Shown here: positions 35,670-44,324 of the stretch, piece by piece | How the letters are laid out: each line of letters begins with the position of its first letter | Position numbering within the stretch: the first letter of the stretch is position 1 | Notes under the pieces: model-generated | Seen by the model: only the letters and a program-made list of their open reading frames with translations | Told to the model about the DNA's origin: nothing | Database searches by the model: none | NCBI RefSeq assembly: GCF_014647795.1 | Contig: NZ_BMPW01000011.1 | Coordinates: 186,001 to 250,000, forward strand | Origin: Actinoplanes campanulatus | GTDB lineage: Bacteria; Actinomycetota; Actinomycetes; Mycobacteriales; Micromonosporaceae | DNA length: 64,000 bases | Direction of reading: 5' to 3' | Translations under genes and position numbers: made by a program

Positions 35670-35988
35670 CCGCGACGCGGCGGACCATCCAGATCGCCCC
35701 ATCCGGCTCCCAGCGCTGTTTCGGCACCCGCGCTTCCGGCCCGGCGGGCGCTCACGTCGTGCCGTCCGTGTGTCCGGCCTGCCGCTGTGACGTGGGTGGG
35801 CGATCACGGAGACCGTTATGTGTGCGCTGGTCGGCGTAAACGAGCCGGATGGGCGGACAGCGGACCGATTGACCAGCAGGGTCAGGGGCTGCTCGAGCGT
35901 GCTCGAGACAGCGCTCAGGCCCAGCTGGATCTTGGGGCTGGTGGGGGCCGGGTGCGCGGGGGTGCGGGCGGGATGCTGTGCTGGACGG
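35670..35988 (+). other. 319-base stretch without a convincing gene
   Basis: Open frames here are short and overlap each other in different phases, with poor third-position bias; one is the possible N-terminal extension of the uracil-DNA glycosylase from ATG 35818. It contains GCTCGAGCGTGCTCGAG, a short direct repeat near 35890. I see no clear promoter or RNA. Confidence 0.4.
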
Positions 35989-36741
35989 GTGTTGCCGTCC
36001 GGCGCGTCCGCGCGTACCCCTGAGGAAGTCGTCGCCCAGGCGGCCGGGGCCGCCTCACTGAGCGTGCTCGACGCCGGGGTCGCGGATTGTTTCGCCTGCC
36101 CGCGCCTGGTCGCCTGGCGCACCGACGTCGCCGTGACCCGGCGGGCGGCGTTCCGGGACCAGGAGTACTGGGGGCGGCCTGTCCCCGGCTTCGGCCCGGC
36201 CGACGCCGAGATCGCGATCCTGGGGCTGGCCCCGGCGGCGCACGGCGGGAACCGTACCGGGCGGATTTTCACCGGCGACCGCTCCGGTGACGTGCTCTTC
36301 GTCGCGCTGCACCGGGCCGGCCTGGCGAATCAGCCGACCAGCGTCGCCGCTGACGACGGCCTGGAGTTGCGGCACACCCGGATCTTCGCGGCGGTCCGCT
36401 GCGCGCCGCCGGACAACAAGCCGCTGCCGGAGGAGCGCGACACCTGCGCGCCGTGGTTCCAGCGGGAACTCCAGTTGATCCAGCCGACGGTCCGCGTCGT
36501 GGTGGCGCTCGGCGCTTTCGCCTGGGCGGCGTGGTGGCCCGCGATGACCGCCGCCTACCGGGTGCGCCCGCCGGTGCCACGCCCGAAATTCGGGCACGGC
36601 GCCCAGGTCAGCGTGCCGGGAGCGCCCACCCTGCTGGGGTGTTTCCACGTCAGTCAGCAGAACACCTTCACCGGCCGGCTGACACCGGACATGCTCGACG
36701 AGGTGTTCGCCCGTGCAAAGGTTCTGGCGGGCCTGGCATGA
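35989..36741 (+). CDS. Family 5 uracil-DNA glycosylase (UdgB-like)
   Basis: About 250 residues from GTG 35989. Motif 1 reads GLAPAAHGGNRTGR and motif 2 HVSQQNTFTGRLT, which are diagnostic for family 5 uracil-DNA glycosylases. Cys residues in CFACPRL, RCAPP and TCAPW are placed to bind the 4Fe-4S cluster. It removes uracil and other deaminated bases from DNA. The frame stays open to ATG 35818, but the extra 57 residues are Cys-rich and unlike the family. Its stop lies 46 bases before the DUF4129 gene. Confidence 0.85.
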   Translation: MLPSGASARTPEEVVAQAAGAASLSVLDAGVADCFACPRLVAWRTDVAVTRRAAFRDQEYWGRPVPGFGPADAEIAILGLAPAAHGGNRTGRIFTGDRSGDVLFVALHRAGLANQPTSVAADDGLELRHTRIFAAVRCAPPDNKPLPEERDTCAPWFQRELQLIQPTVRVVVALGAFAWAAWWPAMTAAYRVRPPVPRPKFGHGAQVSVPGAPTLLGCFHVSQQNTFTGRLTPDMLDEVFARAKVLAGLA

Positions 36742-36787
36742 TGCGAGGCCTGTCGACAAACCCCGAGTCACGGATCTGAGCCTCCGC

Positions 36788-37489
36788 ATGGATTTCGCCG
36801 TACTGCGCCGATGGTGGCCACTGGCCGCCGTACTCGGGCTGCTCTTCGTGGTCGCACTGGCCGCGACCCGGTCCGCGCCGCAACTCGACCAGATCAAGCC
36901 GGAGTCGACCGCCACGACCCGCCCACCGCTGCTGCCGCCGCGCCCGTCGGTGACGCCCAGCCTGTCGGAGTCCATTCCGGAGCCGGCGCGGCAGCTGCCC
37001 GGTTGGGTGGGCACCGCGACGCTGGTGCTGCTGAGCGTGGCCGCGCTGCTCATGGTGGTCGGCCTGTGCTGGGCGCTGGTCCGTGACTATCTGCGCCGGC
37101 GCCCGGCCCGCAGCGGCAAGCACGAGCCGCGCCGCCCGACCCGGACGGCCGACGACCTGGTGGCGGCGCTCGACGCCGGCCTGGAGGAGCTCTCCGACAC
37201 CGACCGGGACCCACGCCGGGCGGTGATCGCCTGCTGGGTGCGGCTGGAGGACGCGGCGGCCGCGGCCGGCACGCCACGGCACCCGGGGGACAGCCCCACC
37301 GACTACGTCGGACGGCTGCTGGCCGAGCAGCAGGTCGACGCCCGCGTGCTGGCCGCGCTGCTCGAGGTCTATCGCGAGGCGAGGTACGCGACGCACACCG
37401 TCGACGACCAGATGCGGCAGCAGGCCCGGTCCGCGCTGGAGCGTCTGCGCGCCGATCTGGGCGCGACCCGGGCCGGGGTGACCGCGTGA
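36788..37489 (+). CDS. DUF4129 domain membrane protein
   Basis: 233 residues. Two membrane helices (WPLAAVLGLLFVVALAAT; TATLVLLSVAALLMVVGLCWALV) flank a Pro-rich external loop; the C-terminal part shows DPRRAVIACWVRLEDAAAAAG and SPTDYVGRLL, the DUF4129 signature often found at the end of transglutaminase-like proteins. No transglutaminase domain is present. ATG 36788 starts just before the first helix; the ribosome site is weak. First gene of the MoxR-DUF58 cluster. Confidence 0.78.
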   Translation: MDFAVLRRWWPLAAVLGLLFVVALAATRSAPQLDQIKPESTATTRPPLLPPRPSVTPSLSESIPEPARQLPGWVGTATLVLLSVAALLMVVGLCWALVRDYLRRRPARSGKHEPRRPTRTADDLVAALDAGLEELSDTDRDPRRAVIACWVRLEDAAAAAGTPRHPGDSPTDYVGRLLAEQQVDARVLAALLEVYREARYATHTVDDQMRQQARSALERLRADLGATRAGVTA

Positions 37490-37538
37490 GCGAGCTTGTG
37501 CATTCGCGGGGGCGCCGGCGCGAGGCGGAGGTGACCAC

Positions 37539-38117
37539 GTGAGCGACGGGGGACTGGACGATCTGTTCGGCGCGGCCGAGGGCCGGGTCGTCGTCGAGGA
37601 GCGGGAGCCCGTCACCAGGCGGCGCTCGGCGGCCGTCACGCTGATCGGCAACGCGGCCGTGATCGGGCTGGCCACAGTGGTGGTGACGGCCGGTCTGCGG
37701 GCGCTCGGCCTGACCATCTCGCTGTTGCTGCTGATCGCCCTGCTCACCGGTCTGCGCCTGCTGATCCACGCGGTCGCGGTGGTGGCGCCGCCGCCCGGGC
37801 CGCGGCTGCGGTCGGGGATCGGCGCGGAGGCCCCGCCGGCGGTGGACGCGCTGCGGGCGACGGTCCGCCGCTGGGAGCGGAACCTGGACCAGGCACACTC
37901 GGATCCGGATCTGCATGCGCGTAACGTTCTGCCGGTGCTCGCGGAGCTCGCCGACGAACGGCTGCGCCTGCGGCACGGCATCACCCGGGCCAGCGACCCC
38001 CGCCGGGCCCGTGAGCTGCTCGGGGACGACCTCTGGGCGACGCTGTCCGGTCCGGGGCGCCGCGCGCTCAAGGCCCGGGATGTCGAGACCTACCTCGACG
38101 CCATGGAACGACTGTGA
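37539..38117 (+). CDS. Conserved membrane protein of the MoxR-DUF58 cluster
   Basis: 192 residues with two hydrophobic segments (about 33-55 and 57-78) and a C-terminal soluble helical half rich in Arg (RATVRRWERNLDQ). No named family was recognised. GTG 37539 is 7 bases after GGAGG. Only 13 bases separate it from moxR, so it is part of that operon; proteins of this shape often accompany DUF4129/MoxR clusters in actinobacteria. Confidence 0.65.
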   Translation: MSDGGLDDLFGAAEGRVVVEEREPVTRRRSAAVTLIGNAAVIGLATVVVTAGLRALGLTISLLLLIALLTGLRLLIHAVAVVAPPPGPRLRSGIGAEAPPAVDALRATVRRWERNLDQAHSDPDLHARNVLPVLAELADERLRLRHGITRASDPRRARELLGDDLWATLSGPGRRALKARDVETYLDAMERL

Positions 38118-38130
38118 GAAAGGTGCGCCG

Positions 38131-39120
38131 GTGACGCAGGCTCTTCCCCCGTACGAGGTCGGGCGGCTGGCCGGGGCGGTCCTCGACTCCGTCGGCACCG
38201 TCGTGGTGGGCAAGCGGGATTCGCTGGAGCTGGTGCTGGCCGGGATCCTGGCCGGCGGCCACGTGCTCCTGGAGGACATGCCAGGGCTCGCCAAGACGCT
38301 GACCGCCCGGTCCTTCGCGCAGGCGCTCGGTCTCGACTTCCGCCGCCTGCAGTTCACCCCCGACCTGCTGCCGGCCGACGTCACCGGTTCCTTCCTGTAC
38401 GACCAGCGCAAGGGCGACTTCGCCTTCCGGGCCGGCCCGGTGTTCACCAACATGCTGCTGGCCGACGAGATCAACCGGACGCCGCCGAAGACCCAGTCCG
38501 CCCTGCTCGAGGCGATGCAGGAGAAACAGGTGTCGGTCGAGGGCGTCACCTACCGCCTGGACCCGCCGTTCCACGTGATCGCGACGGCCAACCCGATCGA
38601 GTACGAGGGGACGTACCCACTCCCCGAGGCGCAGCTGGACCGGTTCCTGCTGCGGGTGTCGTTCGGCTACCCGACGGCCGAGGAGGAGTGGGCGATCCTG
38701 CAGCGCCGGATGGCACGCCGCCAGGAGGAGGCCACCCTCGCTCCGGTGGTCGACTCTCGTACGCTCCAGATGATGCAGGGCGCGCTGGAGTCCGTCGCGG
38801 TGGAGGATTCGATCGGCCGCTACATCGTGGCGCTCACCTCGGCCACCCGCGAGCACGGCGCCGTACTGGTCGGCTCCTCGCCGCGTGGCTCGCTCGCGCT
38901 GCTGCTGCTGGCCCGCGCCCGGGCGGCGATGGCCGGCCGTGACTACGTGGTGCCGGAGGACGTGAAGGACGTGGCGATCCCGGCGCTGGCCCACCGGATA
39001 ACGCTGCGGCCGGAGATGTGGCTGCGCCAGGTGAACCCGTCGTTCGTGGTGCAGGAGGTGCTCACCGCGGTGCCGGCCCCGGCCAGCGGGGCGCTCCCGA
39101 CGTACGCCCGGCATGACTGA
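38131..39120 (+). CDS. MoxR-family AAA ATPase
   Basis: 329 residues. Walker A is EDMPGLAKT (family-specific GLAKT form), Walker B is LLADEINRTPPKTQSALLEAM split over residues 110-130, sensor 1 is VIATANPIEYEGTYPLPEAQ, and the C-terminal lid follows. MoxR ATPases act as chaperones that activate a partner, usually the DUF58 protein encoded next. GTG 38131 is chosen; the frame upstream is noise. Its stop overlaps the next ATG by 8 bases (ATGACTGA). Confidence 0.92.
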   Translation: MTQALPPYEVGRLAGAVLDSVGTVVVGKRDSLELVLAGILAGGHVLLEDMPGLAKTLTARSFAQALGLDFRRLQFTPDLLPADVTGSFLYDQRKGDFAFRAGPVFTNMLLADEINRTPPKTQSALLEAMQEKQVSVEGVTYRLDPPFHVIATANPIEYEGTYPLPEAQLDRFLLRVSFGYPTAEEEWAILQRRMARRQEEATLAPVVDSRTLQMMQGALESVAVEDSIGRYIVALTSATREHGAVLVGSSPRGSLALLLLARARAAMAGRDYVVPEDVKDVAIPALAHRITLRPEMWLRQVNPSFVVQEVLTAVPAPASGALPTYARHD

Positions 39121-40468
39121 CCTGTTGCGCCTGCGCCCGGCCGTGCCCGCGGGCGGGGCCGGCGAGTCGTCGTCCGGGCCGGTCTGGGCACCGACCCGGG
39201 CACTCGGCCGTACGGTCCTGCTCACCGGCCTGCTGCTGCTCCTCGGCGTGGCGCTGGGCCGCGTCGACCTGGCGCTGCTGGCCGCCCCGTTCGCGATCGG
39301 CGCGGCGATCAACCTGCGCCGGATCCCGTCCGCGGCCCCGGAGATCACGGTCCGGACCGACGAGTCGTACCTGGTCGAGGGCGGCGCGGTGGACGCCGGG
39401 CTGACCGTCTCGAACCCGGACACGATCGACTACGACCTTGTGGTGGTGCGTACGCGCACCTCCCGCTGGCTGAAGCTGGAGCACGCCGACCGCCCGTTCG
39501 CGATCACCGTGGCCGCCGACGGCTGGGCCGCGATCGACCTGCCCGGCGAGGCGACCCGCTGGGGCCGGCAGGACGTCGGTCCGGCCGCCGCCCGGGCCGC
39601 CGCCTGTGGTGGCCTGCTGGCCTGCCGTCCGGTGGTGACACCGGCCACCGGGGTGCGGGTCTACCCGGTGACCGAGCCGTTCAACGCCACCGAGGCGATG
39701 CCGGCCGCGGCCGGTCTGGTCGGCGCGCACCGCTCCCGGCGGCCCGGTGAGGGCGGTGAGTTGGCCGGGGTCCGGCAGTTCGCCCCCGGTGACCGGCTGC
39801 GCCGCATCGACTGGCGGGTCTCTCTGCGGACCCGTGACCTGCACGTCGCCTCCACCCTGTCGGATCGGGACGCCGAGGTGCTGCTGCTGCTCGACGTGCT
39901 CGGCGAGATCGGCCTCTCCGGCGGGGTCCGCGGCGGCTCGTCGGTGCTGGACACCACGGTCCGGGCGGCGGCCGCGATCGCCGAGCACTACCTGCACCGG
40001 GGCGACCGGGTCTCGTTGCTGGAGTACGGCGCGACCGCCCGCCGGCTGCGCCCCGCCTCCGGCCGCCGGCAGTACCTGACGGTGCTGGAGTGGCTGCTGG
40101 ACGTACGGCCCGATCCGGTCGACTCCGAGCAGTACGAGAACATCGTCGGCGCCCACCACGTCTCCTCGTCCGCGCTGGTCGTGGTGCTGACCCCGCTGGT
40201 CGACCCGCGGGCCGCCGACATGCTGGCCCAGCTCACCCAGTCCGGCCGGTACGTGGTGGCGGTGGACACCCTGCCCGCCCAGGCCGCCCCGCCGGTGCGG
40301 AACCAGTGGACCCCGCTGGCCACCCGGCTGTGGCGGCTGGAACGGGAGAACGTGCTGGGCCGGCTGCGCGAGCACGGCGTACCGGTGGTGGCCTGGGCCG
40401 GCGCCGGCAGCCTGGACCTGGTGCTGCGTGACGTGGCCCGGTTGGCCTCGGTTCCGAGGGGGCGCTGA
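39113..40468 (+). CDS. DUF58 domain membrane protein
   Basis: 451 residues. Two membrane helices near 28-62 are followed by a beta-rich region and the DUF58 core: GEGGELAGVRQFAPGDRLRRID, split across about residues 210-232, then WRVSLRTRDL. A von Willebrand A-like fold follows (VLLLLDV...). DUF58 proteins are MoxR partners with a possible metal-dependent adhesion site. ATG 39113 overlaps moxR; the next gene begins 1 base after its stop. Confidence 0.85.
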   Translation: MTDLLRLRPAVPAGGAGESSSGPVWAPTRALGRTVLLTGLLLLLGVALGRVDLALLAAPFAIGAAINLRRIPSAAPEITVRTDESYLVEGGAVDAGLTVSNPDTIDYDLVVVRTRTSRWLKLEHADRPFAITVAADGWAAIDLPGEATRWGRQDVGPAAARAAACGGLLACRPVVTPATGVRVYPVTEPFNATEAMPAAAGLVGAHRSRRPGEGGELAGVRQFAPGDRLRRIDWRVSLRTRDLHVASTLSDRDAEVLLLLDVLGEIGLSGGVRGGSSVLDTTVRAAAAIAEHYLHRGDRVSLLEYGATARRLRPASGRRQYLTVLEWLLDVRPDPVDSEQYENIVGAHHVSSSALVVVLTPLVDPRAADMLAQLTQSGRYVVAVDTLPAQAAPPVRNQWTPLATRLWRLERENVLGRLREHGVPVVAWAGAGSLDLVLRDVARLASVPRGR

Positions 40469-40469
40469 C

Positions 40470-41036
40470 GTGCGGAACGACCTGACCAGGCGAATGGACC
40501 GGTGGCGTACCGCCGCGGGACGGGCCACCACGGTGCCGTTCCTGGTCCGGTGCGGCGTCCTGCTCACCGGCCTGCTGGCGACCGCCGTCGCCTGGCCGCT
40601 GGAGATGCTGTCCAACCCCCGGCTCATGGTCCTGCCGGTGGCGGCCGTGATCTGGGCGGCGCTGGCCCCCCGCGGCCGGGGTGGCACCGCCGCGGCGCTC
40701 AGCGTGATCGCCGGGTGGCTGGTGAACACCGCCGGTTTCGGCGCCTCGATCGACCTGTGGCGGGTTCTGACCCTGGCCACCCTGCTCTACCTGGGACACA
40801 CGCTGACCGCACTGGCGGCCGTCCTGCCCTACGACGCGATGGTGAACTTCGACGTGCCGGCGCTCTGGCTGGGCCGTGCCCTGATCGTGGTGCTGATCTC
40901 CGCGGTGGTCATCGTCCTGGCTCTCGGCCTGACCGCCGACCTGGGCGGCGACGCCTTCCAACTGGCCACGCTCGCCGGTCTGGCCGCGGCCGCCGCCGTG
41001 ACAATGGTCCTAGCACGTATGGTCCGTCGCGGGTGA
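40470..41036 (+). CDS. Membrane protein of unknown function
   Basis: 188 residues, about six hydrophobic segments, with a short basic N-terminus (VRNDLTRRMDRWRTA). No family recognised. GTG 40470 starts one base after the DUF58 stop, so it is the last gene of the DUF4129-MoxR-DUF58 operon and probably works in the same membrane complex. Confidence 0.72.
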   Translation: MRNDLTRRMDRWRTAAGRATTVPFLVRCGVLLTGLLATAVAWPLEMLSNPRLMVLPVAAVIWAALAPRGRGGTAAALSVIAGWLVNTAGFGASIDLWRVLTLATLLYLGHTLTALAAVLPYDAMVNFDVPALWLGRALIVVLISAVVIVLALGLTADLGGDAFQLATLAGLAAAAAVTMVLARMVRRG

Positions 41037-41068
41037 AATCTGAGTGTTAGGTCACTTGACTTCCGCCG

Positions 41069-41098
41069 TTGTGATCGTCACAGAACCACGCATTAATC
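41069..41098 (+). promoter_or_regulatory. Candidate ndh promoter overlapped by a palindrome
   Basis: TTGTGA (41069-41074) and TTAATC (41093-41098) are separated by 18 bases. TGTGA-TCG-TCACA (41070-41082) is a perfect palindrome covering the -35. CRP/FNR sites share TGTGA..TCACA but have a 6-base spacer, so this site, with 3, belongs to another regulator if real. Confidence 0.45.
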
Positions 41099-41123
41099 GC
41101 TTCACCCGCGCGACAATAGAGGC

Positions 41124-42482
41124 GTGAATCCGCCGCGCATCGTCGTCGTAGGAGCAGGTCACGTCGGGCTTTACGCCGCCCTCCGCCTGTCCAAGAAGCT
41201 GAACCGCAATCGGGCCGAGGTTGTCGTAATCGACCCTGTTCCGCACATGACTTACCAGCCGTTCCTGCCTGAGGCGGCGGCCGGTAACATTTCGCCGCGA
41301 CACGCTGTGGTGCCGCTGCGCCGGGAGTTGAAGAAGTGCCGCATCGTCTCCGGTGAGGTGACCCGGGTCGAGCACGCGCGTAAGACCGTGAGCGTTCAGC
41401 CGATCGACGGTCCTGCCTACGAGTTGGAGTACGACCACATCATCGTGGCGCCCGGCTCGGTCTCGCGGACCCTGCCGATTCCCGGCCTCAGTGACATGGG
41501 CATCGGACTCAAGACCATCGGCGAGGCCATCTACCTGCGCAACCACATCCTCGACCGGCTGGACGTCGCGGCCGTGACGCCCGACGAAGAGGTGCGCAAA
41601 GCTTCGCTGAACTTCGTGTTCGTCGGTGGCGGCTTCGCCGGCATCGAGGCGCTCGCCGAGATGCAGGACGTGGTCTCCGACGCGCTGAAATACTATCCGG
41701 AGCTGGACCCCAAGGAGGTCCACTTCATCCTGGTCGAGGCCACCAACCGGATCCTGCCCGAGGTCGGTCCCGAGATGGGCGCGTACACCGCTCGCCAGCT
41801 CGCCGCCCGCGGCGTGGACCTGCGTCTGGGCACCTTCCTGAAGTCGTGCGCCGACGGCCGGATCGAGCTCTCCGACGGTGACTCGTTCCGGGCCGAGACC
41901 CTCGTCTGGACGGCCGGTGTCAAGCCGTCTCCGATGCTGGCCAACACCGACCTGCCGCTGGGGCCGAAGGGGCACGTCAACTGCCTGCCCACCCTCCAGG
42001 TCGCCGACACCGAGACCGGCGAGGTCCTGGAGGGCGCCTGGTCCGCCGGTGACTGCGCGCAGGTGCCCGACCTGACGAACCCCGGTGGCTGGTGCTCGCC
42101 GAGCGCCCAGCACGCGGTCCGCCAGGCGCGGGTGCTCGCCGACAACATCGTTCAGGTGATCCTCGGCGGCGCCCCGAAGGAGTACCGCCACAAGCACGTC
42201 GGCGGTGTCGCCGGCCTCGGCCTGAACAAGGGTGTCGCGCACGTCTACGGCATCAAGGTCAAGGGCTACCCGGCGTGGATCATGCACCGGACCTACCACG
42301 TGAGCCGGATCCCGTCGTTCAACCGCAAGATCCGGGTGCTCGCCGACTGGACGCTGGCGCTGTTCCTCAAGCGGGAGACCGTGGCGCTGGGCCAGCTGCA
42401 CCGCCCGCGTGAGGAGTTCACCGAGGTGACCCCGCCGGTCGAGCTGCCGCAGGAGAAGAAGGTGGGCGCCGGATCCCGCTGA
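41124..42482 (+). CDS. ndh: Type II NADH dehydrogenase (NDH-2)
   Basis: 452 residues. FAD site VVVGAGHVGLYAALRLSKK at the N-terminus, NADH site FVFVGGGFAGIEALAEM near residue 170, and the second FAD contact WSAGDCAQVPD near 308. It passes electrons from NADH to menaquinone without pumping protons. The C-terminal part (IMHRTYHVSRIP...ADWTLALFLKRE) is amphipathic and should bind the membrane. GTG 41124 is chosen. It stands alone with its own promoter. Confidence 0.93.
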   Translation: MNPPRIVVVGAGHVGLYAALRLSKKLNRNRAEVVVIDPVPHMTYQPFLPEAAAGNISPRHAVVPLRRELKKCRIVSGEVTRVEHARKTVSVQPIDGPAYELEYDHIIVAPGSVSRTLPIPGLSDMGIGLKTIGEAIYLRNHILDRLDVAAVTPDEEVRKASLNFVFVGGGFAGIEALAEMQDVVSDALKYYPELDPKEVHFILVEATNRILPEVGPEMGAYTARQLAARGVDLRLGTFLKSCADGRIELSDGDSFRAETLVWTAGVKPSPMLANTDLPLGPKGHVNCLPTLQVADTETGEVLEGAWSAGDCAQVPDLTNPGGWCSPSAQHAVRQARVLADNIVQVILGGAPKEYRHKHVGGVAGLGLNKGVAHVYGIKVKGYPAWIMHRTYHVSRIPSFNRKIRVLADWTLALFLKRETVALGQLHRPREEFTEVTPPVELPQEKKVGAGSR

Positions 42483-42520
42483 TCCGGTAATGCCGTTTCC
42501 ACTGCCTGGGCGGCACCAGC

Positions 42521-42526
42521 TACGGT
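42521..42526 (+). promoter_or_regulatory. -10 box for tRNA-Leu
   Basis: TACGGT ends 11 bases before the mature tRNA 5' end. The -35 region is poor. Confidence 0.35.
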
Positions 42527-42537
42527 GTTCGCAAGCC

Positions 42538-42623
42538 GCCCGGGTGGTGGAATGGCAGACACGGCCGCCTTAAAAGCGGCTGCCCGAAAAGGCGTGCGGG
42601 TTCGAGACCCGCCCCGGGCACCA
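42538..42623 (+). tRNA. tRNA-Leu (UAA), bldA-type
   Basis: The acceptor stem GCCCGGG/CCCGGGC (42538-42544 with 42613-42619) is complete and CCA is encoded (42621-42623). The anticodon stem GCCGC/GCGGC encloses the loop CTTAAAA with anticodon TAA at 42571-42573; the T-arm is GCGGG-TTCGAGA-CCCGC; a long variable arm marks class II. It reads UUA codons, very rare in this genome. The Streptomyces equivalent, bldA, controls development and antibiotic genes through UUA codons. Confidence 0.95.
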
Positions 42624-42628
42624 TCTAC

Positions 42629-42657
42629 CGCGGCCGCGGCGTCACGCCGCGGCCGCG
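42629..42657 (+). terminator. Terminator after tRNA-Leu
   Basis: CGCGGCCGCGGCG and CGCCGCGGCCGCG form a perfect 13-bp stem with the loop TCA, 5 bases after the encoded CCA. Confidence 0.7.
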
Positions 42658-42800
42658 ATCTTGAGCGCAATGCCGCTGACCAGCACTGACGTCGGTCATT
42701 TTCAGCTGGCTCACAGCTACTGGAAGCAGCGGGATGTGGACATACGGCTTACCCTGGAACGACAGGCACAGCGCCGTAACCTCAAGGGAGGCTGGAAACA

Positions 42801-43637
42801 GTGAAGACATCGAACCCGGTGCTCTCGCGCCTTGGCCAGGCGGCCGAGCGGGAGCGAGCGGCCGGGTACGGGCCATATGGGCCGGCCCCGCAGCCGGGTT
42901 ACGGTCAGCCGGCGTACGGCGATCCCTACCCCACCGCGGCGGGCTACCCTTCCGCTCCTCCGGCCGTTCAGCCGATGACCCTCGACGACGTCGTCGTCAA
43001 GACCGTGCTGCTTCTCGGCCTCACCGGCATCTCCGCGGTCGCCGCGTGGAACCTGATCCCCGACGCCCTGATCGGTCCCGCGTGGATCGGCGCGGCGCTG
43101 GTCGGCCTGGTTCTCGGCCTGGTCATCTTGTTCTCGCGGATGGCCAACCCCGCTCTCGTGCTGACCTACGCGGTCATCGAGGGTGTCTTCGTCGGCATGG
43201 TCAGCAAGTTCTTCGAGAACATCCTGGGCTATCAGGGCATCATCCTGCAGGCCGTGATCGCCACCTTCGGTGTGTTCTTCCTGATGGCCGGGCTCTACAA
43301 GGCCCGCGTCATTCGGGCGACGCCGAAGTTCATCCGCGGGATGATCGCGGTCATGGCCGGCCTCTTCGCGGTCATGCTGATCAACTTCGTGCTGGCGCTC
43401 TTCGACGTCAACACCGGTCTGCGTGACAACGGTCCGCTCGGCTACATCTTCAGCCTGGTCTGCATCGTGGTCGCCGCGTTGAGCTTCATCCTGAACTTCA
43501 ACGAGATCGAGGAGGGCGTGCGGATGGGTCTGCCGCAGCGCTACTCCTGGACCGCGGCGTTCGGCATCCTGGTGGGCCTCGTCTGGCTCTACATCGAGAT
43601 CCTCCGCCTGCTGAGCTTCTTCCAAGGCGACGACTGA
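42801..43637 (+). CDS. Bax inhibitor-1/YccA family membrane protein
   Basis: 278 residues. A Pro/Gly/Tyr-rich cytoplasmic tail (1-60, repeats like PGYGQPAYG) leads into seven hydrophobic segments; NEIEEGVRMGLPQRYSWTAAFG near the C-terminus matches this actinobacterial YccA group. It is probably a cytoplasmic-membrane ion leak or stress protein. GTG 42801 is 9 bases after GGGAGG. GGAAC (42756) and GTAAC (42776) upstream could be an ECF-sigma promoter, but the match is weak. Confidence 0.85.
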   Translation: MKTSNPVLSRLGQAAERERAAGYGPYGPAPQPGYGQPAYGDPYPTAAGYPSAPPAVQPMTLDDVVVKTVLLLGLTGISAVAAWNLIPDALIGPAWIGAALVGLVLGLVILFSRMANPALVLTYAVIEGVFVGMVSKFFENILGYQGIILQAVIATFGVFFLMAGLYKARVIRATPKFIRGMIAVMAGLFAVMLINFVLALFDVNTGLRDNGPLGYIFSLVCIVVAALSFILNFNEIEEGVRMGLPQRYSWTAAFGILVGLVWLYIEILRLLSFFQGDD

Positions 43638-43658
43638 CGGTTCGTCGGTCGTCGCGAG

Positions 43659-43694
43659 CAACGCCCGGCTCGCCTCCCCGCGAACCGGGCGTTG
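43659..43694 (+). terminator. Terminator after YccA-like gene
   Basis: CAACGCCCGG and CCGGGCGTTG form a 10-bp stem around a 16-base loop, 21 bases after the stop; TCCCCC follows rather than a T-run. Confidence 0.6.
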
Positions 43695-43816
43695 TCCCCC
43701 GCTTGACGCGAGCCCGCCCGTGCCCCGTGCCGGGCGGGTTCCGCTTTTCCCGAAGCCTTCCCCAAAGCCTCCCGCCGCAGCCTTCGCCGGGAGCCTTCCC
43801 TCCGGAGCCGCCCGGG

Positions 43817-43822
43817 TATGGT
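43817..43822 (+). promoter_or_regulatory. -10 box for leaderless small gene
   Basis: TATGGT ends 6 bases before GTG 43829, with no ribosome site. Confidence 0.4.
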
Positions 43823-43828
43823 CGCCGG

Positions 43829-44134
43829 GTGCCCGACTTCGCCACCTCCATCGAGCGGCTACTCACGCAGGTCCACCACTGGGACGAGCCACGCTGGCGA
43901 GCCGCTGCCGCCACCGGCACGCGCTCGCGGCTGGTACAGGACCTGGTGCAGCGCCTGGCCGACCTGAGCGCCGAGGCCGAGTCCCGCCCCACCCGCCGGG
44001 TCCCGCACATCCACGACCTGGTCCTGCGCGACCAGCTCCGGGTCCTGGCCGACGACCTCCTGGCCGCCGCCCCGTCCGCCGACCTGCTGACCCGGGCCAC
44101 CACCGCGGTCGACGACACCCGCCGCGCCCTCTGA
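43829..44134 (+). CDS. Small soluble protein of unknown function
   Basis: 101 residues from GTG 43829, largely helical and charged, with RRVPHIHDLVLRDQLRVLADDLL in the second half (quoted to show the acidic/basic helix). No family recognised; no membrane segment or signal. The start rests on the -10 box; the frame before it is Pro-rich noise. It stands alone. Confidence 0.6.
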   Translation: MPDFATSIERLLTQVHHWDEPRWRAAAATGTRSRLVQDLVQRLADLSAEAESRPTRRVPHIHDLVLRDQLRVLADDLLAAAPSADLLTRATTAVDDTRRAL

Positions 44135-44324
44135 CACCCTCCGCAAAGCGGCATTCCGCCGGCCCGGACGATCGCAGACTTCAAAACCCATCATCTGGTA
44201 CGGGGAAGCCCGCACCCAACCGCACTTCCCAGTCCCGCCGAGCACCGCGAGGCGCTGCCCACTCCAGGCCTTAGCGCGCCCGCCGGTCCACCTGCATGGC
44301 TGAGGCTTGTTCGGCATGTGTGGG

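Noticed and set aside
35787-36023. 78-codon plus-strand frame before the uracil-DNA glycosylase
   Set aside because: Weak third-position G+C bias, overlaps the glycosylase frame in another phase, and no ribosome site.
41070-41082. Standard CRP site
   Set aside because: Spacer is 3 bases, not the 6 of the CRP/FNR consensus.
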